Shown one piece after another: positions 1 through 8,944 of a stretch of 64,000 bases of DNA. The position numbers and the translations under genes are program-made. Below the pieces are notes generated by a model that did not search any database, was not told the origin of the DNA, and saw nothing but the letters and a program-made list of their open reading frames with translations. Position 1 is the stretch's first letter. Every line of letters starts with the position of its first letter. The stretch spans positions 1 to 64,000 of the forward strand of contig NZ_FWYD01000003.1 of the NCBI RefSeq assembly GCF_900176485.1, written 5' to 3'. The stretch is from Primorskyibacter flagellatus. GTDB lineage: Bacteria > Pseudomonadota > Alphaproteobacteria > Rhodobacterales > Rhodobacteraceae.

Positions 1-179
1 AAGCCGCTTGATCGGCCGCAAACAACCTGTCTCACACCTTCCGAGAGCATCAAGCCACAATCTCGGCGCAGCCGAACCCGTTGATCAGACGTTCCTATGC
101 TCAAGATTTCGTTTCGGCCAGCCAGTCACCGCGTCAATTGAATGGAAACAAGGCCTGCATGGGCGGCGTATGCCGTCTG

Positions 180-356
180 TCAGTGGGTGTCCCATGGAAT
201 GGTGCATTCCATGGCTTTTCCCGGTCCATCTGTCGCCCGCAAAGATCCTCCAAGTCGATGACAATCCGAATGGCCCCATATACCAAGCGGAAATAATGAA
301 CCGGCCACCCAGCCCAAAATAATCGCAACCGTAATGACGATCATCTTTTTCAGCAT
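180..356 (-). CDS. possible 58-residue single-span membrane or secreted protein
   Basis: A short frame starting ATG at 356 encodes a peptide with a positively charged start (MLKK) followed by about 20 hydrophobic residues (MIVITVAIILGWVAGSLF), then a polar tail with cysteines at residues 32 and 51. That layout fits a signal anchor with a short periplasmic tail. No convincing ribosome binding site lies upstream; the internal ATG at residue 5 would serve equally well. It lies downstream of the Hint-domain gene on the same strand, 73 bp after its stop. I recognise no family. The call rests only on the hydrophobic segment and an open frame, so it may be chance. Confidence 0.35.
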   Translation of the reverse strand: MLKKMIVITVAIILGWVAGSLFPLGIWGHSDCHRLGGSLRATDGPGKAMECTIPWDTH

Positions 357-429
357 CGCGGTGTCAGAAACCCGTGTTCGCGCGAGGGCCTGAATAACGG
401 ACCTGTGAATCGTCCGGCAAAAGATCAGG

Positions 430-1770
430 CTATTGCATATATAGCGGCTTGCGGTTTTTTGAGTGCCGCATAGCCAGTCGCCGCCCTTCTCGTCCGGATG
501 GAAAATAACGCGCTCTCACCGGTCTGAATTCATCTTCCAGAAGTTTTGGAAATAACATCTTCATTTCGGCTAACGCAGCTGGCCCTACTGCTTGAAGCGC
601 CATCGGTCCTAAATACAGTGTTTCCGCGAAGGCCCCATTCGCCAACACCACCTCGTGCCTGTCCAATAGGATATGCACATAAGTCACGTCGGTCAGACTT
701 TCCTCAATGTCCACCCCATCAAGATGTAATAGCTGTTTTGCGGCCACTAAAACTTCGGGGATCCCGAACATCCTTTCAGCAATAATAGAGCGAACCAGAA
801 CTCTATGCTGAGGGGAAACGACCAGAGCTTCTATTGGTATGTTGTCACCCAGCGCGTTTGCCCTAATTCTAATGGGACGCAAGTTTTCATGCAGGCGCAG
901 ATCAATCATGTCGAGTTTACTTGCGCCGATCCAACGCAATGGCTGGGCACCATTGTCTCGTGTCAACACCAGATCTCCGGGCACCAAGCCCTCGATCGCA
1001 CGCAATCCACCTGGAGTTGCGATCATGGTCCCGATGGTAAAGCAAGCCACATAAGGTGGCTCATCACTGTCGTCTCCGGGAAAAATAAATTTGTCTTGGC
1101 TTGCTAAAAGATACGCGTCTTTATCTGCTGAATATATGGCGTATTCTTCTGGCGACATCTTAATTCGAAAGTCGACTTGGTTAAGAGCCCCTCCATTTTT
1201 AAGGTGTAGATAACCATCTCGATAAGAGTTGTCGGGACTAAATATCCCAGATGTATCGTTTTCTCTAAGTTCATTCACACCAAGCAGACCACTGCCCGGA
1301 AAGGGGACGACGATTGCATCCCCGGGGTCCATTTCGTCTATTGTGATACTTGTGCTTGCCAAGATTCCTAATGTAGGAGGAACGTAGGTAAACGTACCAT
1401 CCTCGGATCCTGAAAAAGCGACCGTTACGTTGCTGAGAAGGTTCGTTAAAAGGCCCGGTAAGCCAACATCCCCAGCTGACAAAGAAATATTGCTATCGCC
1501 ATCAATCAATAGATTTGTTTGGGTTAGCACATTGAGATCCAGAAGACCGGCATCAATAGTAACGGTGCTGCCACCCGTTGCGACGATGTTGGCGCTATTC
1601 AGGGCATTCACGCCAAGAATGTCGGTAATGTCGACATTCCCACCACCATAGTAAACCACAGTATCGGCATCCAGAACACCCAGAGCCAGCAAACTTGCCT
1701 CGTCTTGTGCGACAGATGTATCAACATACACGACATTCGCGGCAGCCAATGCAATATCAATCAGCGGCAT
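430..1770 (-). CDS. Hint-domain (hedgehog/intein fold) protein
   Basis: Protein of about 446 residues. The first half is rich in Asp, Gly, Thr, Val and Leu and has no recognisable catalytic motif. The second half is a Hint_2-type module. It begins with a Cys (codon 1044-1042) in the motif ACFTIGTMIATP, continues with VPGDLVLTRDNG, and carries the block-B-like SPQHRVLV histidine. In known Hint proteins the Cys drives self-cleavage; Rhodobacterales carry many such proteins and several look like type I secretion substrates, but neither point is shown here. The ATG at 1770 was chosen over an in-frame GTG at 1791; both have weak ribosome sites. The gene is visibly richer in A+T than its neighbours and uses many A/T-ending codons, which suggests transfer. 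A type I exporter lies 53 kb away in this window. Confidence 0.8.
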   Translation of the reverse strand: MPLIDIALAAANVVYVDTSVAQDEASLLALGVLDADTVVYYGGGNVDITDILGVNALNSANIVATGGSTVTIDAGLLDLNVLTQTNLLIDGDSNISLSAGDVGLPGLLTNLLSNVTVAFSGSEDGTFTYVPPTLGILASTSITIDEMDPGDAIVVPFPGSGLLGVNELRENDTSGIFSPDNSYRDGYLHLKNGGALNQVDFRIKMSPEEYAIYSADKDAYLLASQDKFIFPGDDSDEPPYVACFTIGTMIATPGGLRAIEGLVPGDLVLTRDNGAQPLRWIGASKLDMIDLRLHENLRPIRIRANALGDNIPIEALVVSPQHRVLVRSIIAERMFGIPEVLVAAKQLLHLDGVDIEESLTDVTYVHILLDRHEVVLANGAFAETLYLGPMALQAVGPAALAEMKMLFPKLLEDEFRPVRARYFPSGREGRRLAMRHSKNRKPLYMQ

Positions 1771-1930
1771 TTTCGTGACACCCGACTTCACCGTCTCATT
1801 GCACGTATCAACTATACACTCAATGGTTGTTTGGCCAGACAGAAAATCAATCTATGTGAGTGGATGTTCACGGGCGTCTTTACATACTCCTCATTGTTCC
1901 TGCTGGAGGGTGCCCGATTCTCCTGCCACA

Positions 1931-1968
1931 AACCCCGCTCAAAACCTGAGCGGTTGTTGAGGGTTTTT
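1931..1968 (+). repeat. compound inverted repeat followed by T5
   Basis: Arms CCGCTC (1935-1940) and GAGCGG (1948-1953) are flanked by AAACCC (1931-1936, overlapping the inner arm by two bases) and GGGTTT (1961-1966), and TTTTT follows at 1964-1968. It resembles a terminator read on the plus strand, but no plus-strand gene precedes it. It may be the end of a decayed element. Confidence 0.35.
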
Positions 1969-2091
1969 GCCGAGCCGGCGAAGGCTGCGATCTGCGTGAA
2001 AAATCGCCTGACGGCTTTTCCCCAATTCTGCGTCTGTCGGTGTCGCAGAGGTCAAACCCATCTCACGTTTCGCAAAGGCCTGCAAAACGCG

Positions 2092-2121
2092 TTGGGGCGG
2101 CAACTTTCGTTGCCGCCCCAA
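2092..2121 (-). terminator. 12-bp perfect stem-loop downstream of the DUF481 gene
   Basis: Arms TTGGGGCGGCAA (2092-2103) and TTGCCGCCCCAA (2110-2121) enclose a 6-nt loop. Read on the minus strand the stem is followed by a short GCGTTTTG, so it is a plausible but weak intrinsic terminator 66 bp after the DUF481 stop codon. Confidence 0.55.
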
Positions 2122-2187
2122 GTCAACTCTCAGATGTCACACGAGGGATGAGGACCTCTGCTAGTGTTCCGGCCGAGGCCGAAAGCC

Positions 2188-3021
2188 TTAGTTGAAGGAG
2201 TAAACCAGCGACACACCAAAGGTGTTGTCGGTTTCGTCAAAGCCGTCTGCCGGATCAGAGTGGTACTCTGTCAGCAGACTTGTGCGCAGCGCCAGCTGGT
2301 TGGTCATTGCAACGCTCACCGCGAGGTCGTTGAAGACAACCGTGTCGGAATCCGACCACACCACATCGGTGTCGTTGGTCAGGTACACGGTGTCTGTCAG
2401 CTTGTGAGCATAGTCGGACGACACGCCAAAGGCACCTTCATCGATATCCGACAGGGATGCGTCGCTCAGATCAGCATAGCGGTAGCCAGGACCAGCCTGA
2501 ACGGACCACTGACGGTTTGCATCGTTGAAGATCCGGTAACCGGCACCGAAGCTGACAAATGTGTCGTTGTCAAACGAAGAGAACTCGTCAACCGAGCCTT
2601 GGACCTTGGCGAAGCCAAAGACAACCGGGCTGAAGTCACGGGTGTATTCAAAGCCGTAGAACAGGCTCTCGTCGGTGGATGTGCCGTCTTCTTCGCCGTA
2701 GGTGTAGCTCAGCTGCAGTTCATAGCCGTTCGGGCCCTGAACGTAGTTCAGATCCGCGCCGATGCCGACGTCAACGCTGTCGGTGTTACCCGAGTTTGCA
2801 ACGCCGCGCAGTGCGAAGCTGCCGGAGAAGCCCTGTGGGCGGCCTTCGTTGCCGAACCGGCGCACGTCGCGCTCGGCATCATCTTCGATGTCATCAATCA
2901 GGTCTTCGTTCATGTCCTGAGCGACAGTGGTACGTGAGAATGCGCCTTGCGCAGACGCGACCGATGCGAAGGCGGTTACAATGGCTGTTGCGCCGAGAAG
3001 GGCGCGGAGGGAGGTGTTCAT
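2188..3021 (-). CDS. DUF481 family outer-membrane protein
   Basis: A 277-residue protein with a clear signal peptide ending near ASA-Q at residues 23-25. The mature part is rich in aromatic and Asp/Ser residues in alternating beta-strand style and ends in a hydrophobic strand VSLVYSFN with terminal aromatic character, typical of outer-membrane barrels. I assign it to DUF481 (YdiY-like, 'salt-induced outer membrane protein'). Phrases such as YELQLSYTYGEEDG, GFAKVQGSVDEFSS and YRIFNDANRQWSVQAGPGYRY match the repeated strand-turn pattern of that family. It probably sits in the outer membrane; substrate and role are unknown. It is a single gene with a 348-bp leader and a stem-loop downstream. Length is normal for the family. 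Confidence 0.85.
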   Translation of the reverse strand: MNTSLRALLGATAIVTAFASVASAQGAFSRTTVAQDMNEDLIDDIEDDAERDVRRFGNEGRPQGFSGSFALRGVANSGNTDSVDVGIGADLNYVQGPNGYELQLSYTYGEEDGTSTDESLFYGFEYTRDFSPVVFGFAKVQGSVDEFSSFDNDTFVSFGAGYRIFNDANRQWSVQAGPGYRYADLSDASLSDIDEGAFGVSSDYAHKLTDTVYLTNDTDVVWSDSDTVVFNDLAVSVAMTNQLALRTSLLTEYHSDPADGFDETDNTFGVSLVYSFN

Positions 3022-3369
3022 GGTTTATATCCTTAATAAGCTGTGCTGCAGAACCCCGCTGCATATGGGGGAATTCTAACATCCTGCTGCAATGGCGCAG
3101 CAACAGCAGGTGAAACGACCTGTCGAGGCCCTTGGATTTTGCAAATCAAACACATAAGCAAAAAACTGCTTGGCAAAAAATGAACAAAAACAGACCTGTC
3201 GGACAGGCAACCGTCGCGGCTAAAGAATAATTTGGCGATTATCTTGACTTGATGCCGGATCGACATGTGCGAAAACTGCGCTAACCTCTCGCTTTCGTGA
3301 TCAAGTTTCTGACCGGATGCCGCCCCCGCGGCGGCGAATCAGAGCGGCGATTCGGTGCCTGATCGCGCT
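3022..3369. other. 348-bp intergenic region, leader of the DUF481 gene
   Basis: This lies upstream of the DUF481 gene and downstream of mtgA. It is A+T-rich around 3150-3250 and must contain the DUF481 promoter, but I see no clear -35/-10 pair. A small dyad CCTGT/ACAGG sits near 3197-3209. Short open frames on both strands have no family resemblance. Confidence 0.4.
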
Positions 3370-4107
3370 TCAATCCGCCTCGAAACAGGCCGCTCGGCCG
3401 TCCCGCGCGATTGTCGCCGCCCCGTCGCGGATGGAATTGGCACGGCGGCTGACCGCGGCCGTGGGCTTCGCGGCAGAGCGGTCCCGGGGCGCGGGCAGCA
3501 CCGCCGCCAACCGCGCCGCCTGCGTGGCGCTCAGCGCATCGGCACCCACACCAAAATAGTGACGCGACGCGGCCTCGACCCCGAAGACACCCTCATCGAA
3601 TTCCGCGACGTTCAGATAGACCTCCAGGATACGGCGCTTGGACCAGACGGCTTCGACCGCCGGGGTCAGCAAGGCCTCCAGCGCCTTGCGCAGCCAGCTT
3701 CGACCGTGCCAGAGATAGACGTTCTTCACCACCTGCTGGCTGATCGTCGAAGCCCCCCGCCTGCCGCCGTTTTCCAACGCCGCGCGGATGGCTTTCATGT
3801 CGAACCCCCAATGGGTGCAGAAATTGGCATCCTCTGCCGCCACGGCGGCGCGCAGCATCACCGGGGCCATCCGGTCGGCGCTGACCCATTGCCGGTCCAC
3901 CGACTGACCCAGTCGTCGCCCCTCGGACACCATATAAGGGGTCGTGGGCGGGTTCAGCGCCGCGTAGCCCACCACCGCCAGAACCGCCAATCCAACCATC
4001 GCCACCACTGCCCATAAAAGTCGCCGCACCACCCAGCGCAGGGGCTGGGGCCGCGTCTTGCCACGCGTCGCGGTCTTGCGCGCTTTTCTACTGCTCTTGC
4101 CTGCCAT
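3370..4107 (-). CDS. mtgA: monofunctional biosynthetic peptidoglycan transglycosylase
   Basis: A 245-residue protein that polymerises lipid II into glycan strands in the periplasm. A basic N-terminus ([17 protein letters not shown]) is followed by one membrane anchor (about residues 28-50). The GT51 domain then shows its hallmarks: the catalytic Glu in [14 protein letters not shown], the motif [16 protein letters not shown], and [20 protein letters not shown]. There is no transpeptidase domain, which separates it from PBP1A at 58089-60257. An upstream in-frame ATG at 4233 would add 42 residues unlike any MtgA, so the ATG at 4107 is preferred. It is transcribed away from the gltB end on the minus strand, with a gap of 147 bp. 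Confidence 0.93.
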   Translation of the reverse strand: MAGKSSRKARKTATRGKTRPQPLRWVVRRLLWAVVAMVGLAVLAVVGYAALNPPTTPYMVSEGRRLGQSVDRQWVSADRMAPVMLRAAVAAEDANFCTHWGFDMKAIRAALENGGRRGASTISQQVVKNVYLWHGRSWLRKALEALLTPAVEAVWSKRRILEVYLNVAEFDEGVFGVEAASRHYFGVGADALSATQAARLAAVLPAPRDRSAAKPTAAVSRRANSIRDGAATIARDGRAACFEAD

Positions 4108-4254
4108 GTCGTCAGCTATAGGCCGGGATCGGCGCTGCGAAAAGCCAGCACATGCACCCGGCCCGCGCATGGTGCCATTTTCCAACGGAAATCGGCCCGA
4201 AAGCAGCGCCTTCGGGCCGGTCAGCCGACACATTCAGATCTGTGAGGGACAGGT

Positions 4255-7200
4255 TTACTCTGCCGGGACGGCCGTGCTTTGCACGCTTAGCGGATGGGCG
4301 ATCTTGTTCAGCATCTCTTTCGGGCAGATCTGCACGAAATTCGCCAACTCGACATCCCAATGTTGCAGAATATCCAGCGCCCGGCGGCTTTGCGTCTCGT
4401 CCGCGTGGCGCTGCACCAGCAGTTTCAGCTCATCGACCCAGTGATCGACCGTCACGGGGCAGGTGACCAGCGTTTCGCGGTTCATCAGGCGTTCGGCATC
4501 GCCATCCGGATCGTACAGATACGCCATGCCCCCGGTCATGCCCGCACCGAAATTGGCACCGATCGGCCCCAAGATCACAGCGACCCCGCCGGTCATGTAT
4601 TCGCACCCGTTGGACCCGCAGCCTTCGACCACCACCGTCGCACCAGAGTTGCGCACGGCAAAGCGTTCGCCCGCGCGCCCGGCAGCAAACAGATAGCCAT
4701 CCGTCGCGCCATACAGCACCGTGTTGCCGATGATCGTGTTCTCGGCGGCCACCAGCGGCGATTGCATCGGCGGACGCACCACGATGGTGCCCCCCGACAG
4801 CCCCTTGCCGACATAGTCGTTGGCATCGCCCGACACTTCCAGCTTCAGCCCCGGAGCGGCAAACGCGCCCAGCGATTGCCCGGCAGACCCGCTCAGCTTC
4901 ACGGTCAGATGATCCGGCTGAAGCGCATTGCGCATCCCGAAATTCTGCACGATATGGCTGGATGTGCGCGTGCCCACGGTCCGGTCGGTGTTCTGCACCG
5001 CATAGGACAGCTGCATCTTTTCGCCATCCTTCAGGAACCGCGCCGCATCGCGCACGATTTCTGCATCCAGCGTGTCCAGCACCGCGTTGCGCGGCTTGTC
5101 GCGGTCATAGACATTGTCATCCGACCCATCGACCCGGATCAGCAGCGGGTTGAGGTCCAGATCGTCCAGATGATCCGCACCACGGCTGACCTGGCTCAGC
5201 AGATCCGCCCGCCCGATCACCTCTTCCAGCGATTTCGCCCCGATGCTGGCCAAAATCTCGCGCACTTCCTGCGCGTAGAAGGTGATCAGGTTCACAACCT
5301 TGTCGGCATTGCCGGTGAACTTGGCGCGCAGCTCTTCGTCCTGTGTACACACGCCCACGGGGCAGGTGTTGGACTGGCACTGGCGCACCATGATACAGCC
5401 CATCGCGATCAGCGCGGCGGTGCCGATGCCGTATTCCTCGGCCCCCAGCATCGCGGCCATGACAATATCGCGCCCGGACCGCAAACCGCCATCGGTGCGC
5501 AGCGTGACCCGCGTGCGCAGGTTGTTCATCGACAACACCTGATGCGCTTCGGTCAGCCCCATTTCCCATGGCAGACCCGCATATTTGATCGAGGTCGCGG
5601 GCGACGCGCCGGTGCCGCCATTGTGGCCCGAAATCAGGATCACATCGGCCTTGGCCTTGGCCACACCGGCGGCAATCGTGCCAACCCCGCTGGAGGCAAC
5701 CAGCTTGACCGTCACCTTGGCGCGCGGGTTGATCTGCTTGAGGTCATAGATAAGCTGCGCCAGATCCTCGATCGAGTAGATATCGTGATGCGGCGGCGGG
5801 CTGATAAGTGTCACGCCCTCGGTCGAATGGCGCAGACGCGCGATCAGTTTCGTGACTTTCATGCCGGGCAATTGCCCGCCCTCGCCGGGCTTGGCACCCT
5901 GCGCGACCTTGATCTCCAGCTCTTCGCACTGGTTGAGGTATTCCGCCGTCACGCCGAACCGGCCAGACGCCACCTGCTTGATCTTCGCAGACGGGTTGTC
6001 GCCATTGGGTTCGGGCACGAAATGCGCCGGATCCTCGCCGCCTTCGCCGCTGTCAGATTTCGCACCGATGCGGTTCATCGCGACGTTCAGCGTTTTATGC
6101 GCCTCGGGCGACAGCGCGCCCAGCGACATGCCCGGCGTCACGAACCGCTTGCGGATCGAGGTGATGCTTTCGACCTGCTCCAGCGGGATCGCGTCGCCAA
6201 TCGGCTTGATCGCCAGAAGGTCGCGCAGATGGATCGGCGGATTGGCCTGCATCGCGTTGGTGTATTGCTTCCACAGCGCAAAGCTCGCCTTGTTGCAGGC
6301 CGCTTGCAGCAGGTGCATGTTCTGCGCGCCCCAGGCGTGGGTCTCGCCGGATTTGCGCGCCTTGTAGAAACCGCCAATGGGCAGAACGTCCTGACCGCCC
6401 CGGAACCCCAGCGCGTGGATTTCCTCGGCCTTGGTCTGGATGCCACTGACGCCGATGCCGGAAATCCGGCTCAGCATACCGGGGAAATATTCCGCACACA
6501 TGGCGCGGGACAGGCCCACCGCCTCGAAGTTCAGACCGCCGCGATAGGACGAGATGACGCTGATGCCCATCTTCGCCATGATCTTCAGCAGCCCGGCGTC
6601 GATGGCCGCACGGTACCGCTCCATCGCCTCGGTCAGCGTGCCTTCGATCAGGCCCCGCTCGATCCGGTCGGCCAGGGTGGATTGCGCCAGCCACGGGTTG
6701 ACCACGGTGGCCCCCGCGCCAATCAGCACCGCAAAGTAATGCGGGTCGATGCATTCGGCGCTGCGCACGTTCAGCGAACAGAAGGTCCGCAGCCCCTTGC
6801 GCGTCAGGTGGCTGTGCACCGCGCTGGTGGCCAGGATCATCGGCATCGCAACCTTGTCGGCATCCGCATGCTGATCGGTCAGCGTCAGATGGCCCGCCCC
6901 GGACCGCACGGCATCCTCGGCCTCAGCCCGGACCCGCGCCAACCCGTGGGCCAGGGCGTCACGCCCCCCATCCGCCGGGAAAGTGCAGTCGATCTCGACC
7001 TGCGCTGCGTTGAAATGCCGCGACAGCGCATCAAATTCCGCATCCGCGACAAACGGGCTGTCCAGCACCAGGATCTCTGTCTGCGCGCTGGATTCGTCCA
7101 GCACGTTCTTGAGGTTCCCGAACCGCGTCTTCAGGCTCATCACCCGGAATTCGCGCAAACTGTCGATCGGCGGGTTCGTCACCTGGCTGAAGTTCTGCCG

Positions 7201-8793
7201 GAAGAAGTGGCTGAGCGGACGGTACTTGCGCGACAGCACCGCCGCGGGCGTGTCATCGCCCATGCTGGCCAGCGTTTCCTTGCCATCCTCGGCCATCGGG
7301 GCCAGGATCTGCTCGATCTCTTCGACCGTATAGCCCGCCGCGATCTGACGCCGCCGCAGATCCGCGCCACCCACCAGCGGGTATTCCGTTTCCCCGGTCA
7401 GTTCGGCATCCAGATCGTTGATCTTGTCGGCCCATTCGCCAAACGGCTGACTGGCCGCCAGTTGATCCTTGATCTCCGTGTCGTGATACAGGCGCGCCTC
7501 TTTCATGTCGACGGCCAGCAACTGCCCCGGTCCCAGCGCACCTTTCTCGCGCACCGTGCCTTCGTCCACCACGACCATGCCCGCCTCGGACCCGGCGATC
7601 AGCAAACCGTCGCCGGTCACGACATAGCGCATCGGGCGCAAGCCGTTGCGGTCCAGACCGGCGCAGACCCAGCGCCCATCGGTCATCGCCAAAGCGGCCG
7701 GGCCGTCCCACGGCTCCATGACCGAGTTGCAGTAGGAATACATGTCGCGCCAGGCATCGGGCAATTCCACCGCCTGCTTGGACCAGGATTCCGGCACCAG
7801 CATCGTCTTGGCCATTGGCGCATTGCGACCCGCACGCACCAGCACCTCGAACACCGCATCCAGCGCGGCCGAATCCGACGCGCCATTGGCGATGATCGGC
7901 TTGATGTCCTCGGCCATCTCTCCGAATGTCGCCGAGGCCATGCGGATCTCGTGGCTTTTCATCCAGTTGACGTTGCCCTTCAGCGTGTTGATCTCGCCGT
8001 TATGGGCCAACATGCGGAACGGCTGCGCCAACCACCATTGCGGGAAGGTGTTGGTCGAATAACGCTGGTGATAGATCGCAAAGGCGCTCTCGAACCGCGC
8101 ATCCTTGAGATCGGGATAGAACTCGGCCACCTGCTCGGCCAGCATCATGCCCTTGTAGATGATCGACCGGCAGGACAGCGACGCCAGATACAACTGGCCA
8201 ATGCCCGCCGCCGCAGCCGCCTTTTCGATCCGGCGGCGGATGACATACAATTCACGCTCGAATGTTTCCTGATCCACACCCTTGGCGTTGGAAATCAGGA
8301 TCTGCTCAATCTCGGGGCGGGTGGCGTTGGCCTTTTCGCCCAGTACCGACACATCCACCGGCACATGCCGCCAGCCATAGATATAATAGCCCATCCGCAG
8401 AACTTCGGTTTCCACGATGGTCCGGCAGGTTTCCTGCGCGCCGAAATTGGTGCGGGGCAGAAACACCTGACCCACGGCAATCAGCTCGTCCTGGCGCGGC
8501 TCGTGGCCGGTGCGGCGGATCTGATCGTAGAAAAACGGCACCGGGATCTGCACATGAATGCCCGCCCCGTCGCCGGTCATGCCATCGGCATCCACCGCGC
8601 CACGATGCCAGATCGCCTTCAGCGCGTTGATACCCGCATCGACCACCCGCCGCGACGGCTTGCCATCCAGCGACACCACAAGGCCAACCCCGCAAGAGGA
8701 ATGCTCTTCCGTTTCGGAATACAGGCCATTCTCGGCCATCCACTTGCGCTTGGCTTCTTCGGCGGCAACCCAGTCTGCGTCATACTTGGTCAT
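4255..8793 (-). CDS. gltB: glutamate synthase [NADPH] large subunit
   Basis: A 1512-residue enzyme that takes the amide nitrogen of glutamine and delivers it to 2-oxoglutarate, yielding two glutamates (GOGAT cycle, cytoplasm). The class II amidotransferase domain begins at Cys34 (EHSSCGVG) after a 33-residue propeptide, as in known GltB. A central domain and the FMN synthase domain (ISGHNGGTGASP) follow. The 3Fe-4S cluster cysteines are Cys1133, Cys1139 and Cys1144 (GCIMVRQCQSNTCPVGVC). The C-terminal part is the GXGXG-rich beta-helix (GSNGCEYMTGG). Length is full. gltD lies upstream on the same strand with a GFA-domain gene between them, so the three may be co-transcribed. Confidence 0.97.
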   Translation of the reverse strand: MTKYDADWVAAEEAKRKWMAENGLYSETEEHSSCGVGLVVSLDGKPSRRVVDAGINALKAIWHRGAVDADGMTGDGAGIHVQIPVPFFYDQIRRTGHEPRQDELIAVGQVFLPRTNFGAQETCRTIVETEVLRMGYYIYGWRHVPVDVSVLGEKANATRPEIEQILISNAKGVDQETFERELYVIRRRIEKAAAAAGIGQLYLASLSCRSIIYKGMMLAEQVAEFYPDLKDARFESAFAIYHQRYSTNTFPQWWLAQPFRMLAHNGEINTLKGNVNWMKSHEIRMASATFGEMAEDIKPIIANGASDSAALDAVFEVLVRAGRNAPMAKTMLVPESWSKQAVELPDAWRDMYSYCNSVMEPWDGPAALAMTDGRWVCAGLDRNGLRPMRYVVTGDGLLIAGSEAGMVVVDEGTVREKGALGPGQLLAVDMKEARLYHDTEIKDQLAASQPFGEWADKINDLDAELTGETEYPLVGGADLRRRQIAAGYTVEEIEQILAPMAEDGKETLASMGDDTPAAVLSRKYRPLSHFFRQNFSQVTNPPIDSLREFRVMSLKTRFGNLKNVLDESSAQTEILVLDSPFVADAEFDALSRHFNAAQVEIDCTFPADGGRDALAHGLARVRAEAEDAVRSGAGHLTLTDQHADADKVAMPMILATSAVHSHLTRKGLRTFCSLNVRSAECIDPHYFAVLIGAGATVVNPWLAQSTLADRIERGLIEGTLTEAMERYRAAIDAGLLKIMAKMGISVISSYRGGLNFEAVGLSRAMCAEYFPGMLSRISGIGVSGIQTKAEEIHALGFRGGQDVLPIGGFYKARKSGETHAWGAQNMHLLQAACNKASFALWKQYTNAMQANPPIHLRDLLAIKPIGDAIPLEQVESITSIRKRFVTPGMSLGALSPEAHKTLNVAMNRIGAKSDSGEGGEDPAHFVPEPNGDNPSAKIKQVASGRFGVTAEYLNQCEELEIKVAQGAKPGEGGQLPGMKVTKLIARLRHSTEGVTLISPPPHHDIYSIEDLAQLIYDLKQINPRAKVTVKLVASSGVGTIAAGVAKAKADVILISGHNGGTGASPATSIKYAGLPWEMGLTEAHQVLSMNNLRTRVTLRTDGGLRSGRDIVMAAMLGAEEYGIGTAALIAMGCIMVRQCQSNTCPVGVCTQDEELRAKFTGNADKVVNLITFYAQEVREILASIGAKSLEEVIGRADLLSQVSRGADHLDDLDLNPLLIRVDGSDDNVYDRDKPRNAVLDTLDAEIVRDAARFLKDGEKMQLSYAVQNTDRTVGTRTSSHIVQNFGMRNALQPDHLTVKLSGSAGQSLGAFAAPGLKLEVSGDANDYVGKGLSGGTIVVRPPMQSPLVAAENTIIGNTVLYGATDGYLFAAGRAGERFAVRNSGATVVVEGCGSNGCEYMTGGVAVILGPIGANFGAGMTGGMAYLYDPDGDAERLMNRETLVTCPVTVDHWVDELKLLVQRHADETQSRRALDILQHWDVELANFVQICPKEMLNKIAHPLSVQSTAVPAE

Positions 8794-8874
8794 GGTATTG
8801 ATCCTCCATGAAAGGCCGGCCAGCGCCAGCGAATGTGCGAAAACCTAAAGTCCGGCGTGCGGCCGGTTCCGGTT

Positions 8875-8917
8875 CCCAAATACCCAAGGCGGTGCGGGGG
8901 CTGCCCCCGTTTCCGCC
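8875..8917 (-). repeat. G-rich hairpin with TATTT tail, possible Rhodobacterales extragenic repeat
   Basis: Between the GFA gene and gltB, arms GGCGG (8888-8892) and CCGCC (8913-8917) enclose an inner stem CGGGG/CCCCG. Read on the minus strand the hairpin is followed by CTTGGGTATTTGGG. The layout matches the element at 46948-46995 (palindrome, then CCCGGAGTATTTT). I recall a similar motif scattered through Rhodobacterales intergenic regions, but I cannot confirm this here. It may end the GFA transcript. Confidence 0.4.
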
Positions 8918-8944
8918 TGATTCAATCTTCACGCGGCACTGCAA

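Larger units (their letters stand above)
1792..2187. other. 396-bp intergenic stretch with two stem-loops
   Basis: No gene here can be supported. The stretch holds a compound hairpin at 1931-1968 (inner arms CCGCTC and GAGCGG, outer AAACCC and GGGTTT, then five T) and a perfect 12-bp stem at 2092-2121. Short open frames cross it on both strands (60 codons on minus, 148 on plus), but neither has a family resemblance or a good start site, and the minus one begins inside the stem-loop. Confidence 0.5.

Noticed and set aside
1705..2151. 148-codon plus-strand frame between the Hint and DUF481 genes
   Set aside because: No ribosome site, no family resemblance, Cys/Arg-rich translation and two stem-loops inside it.
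4294..8811. 1505-codon open frame on the plus strand opposite gltB
   Set aside because: It is the antisense shadow of a 1512-residue gltB with unmistakable GOGAT motifs; GC-rich codon bias keeps the opposite frame open. The translated product is rich in His, Arg and Gln and has no domain.
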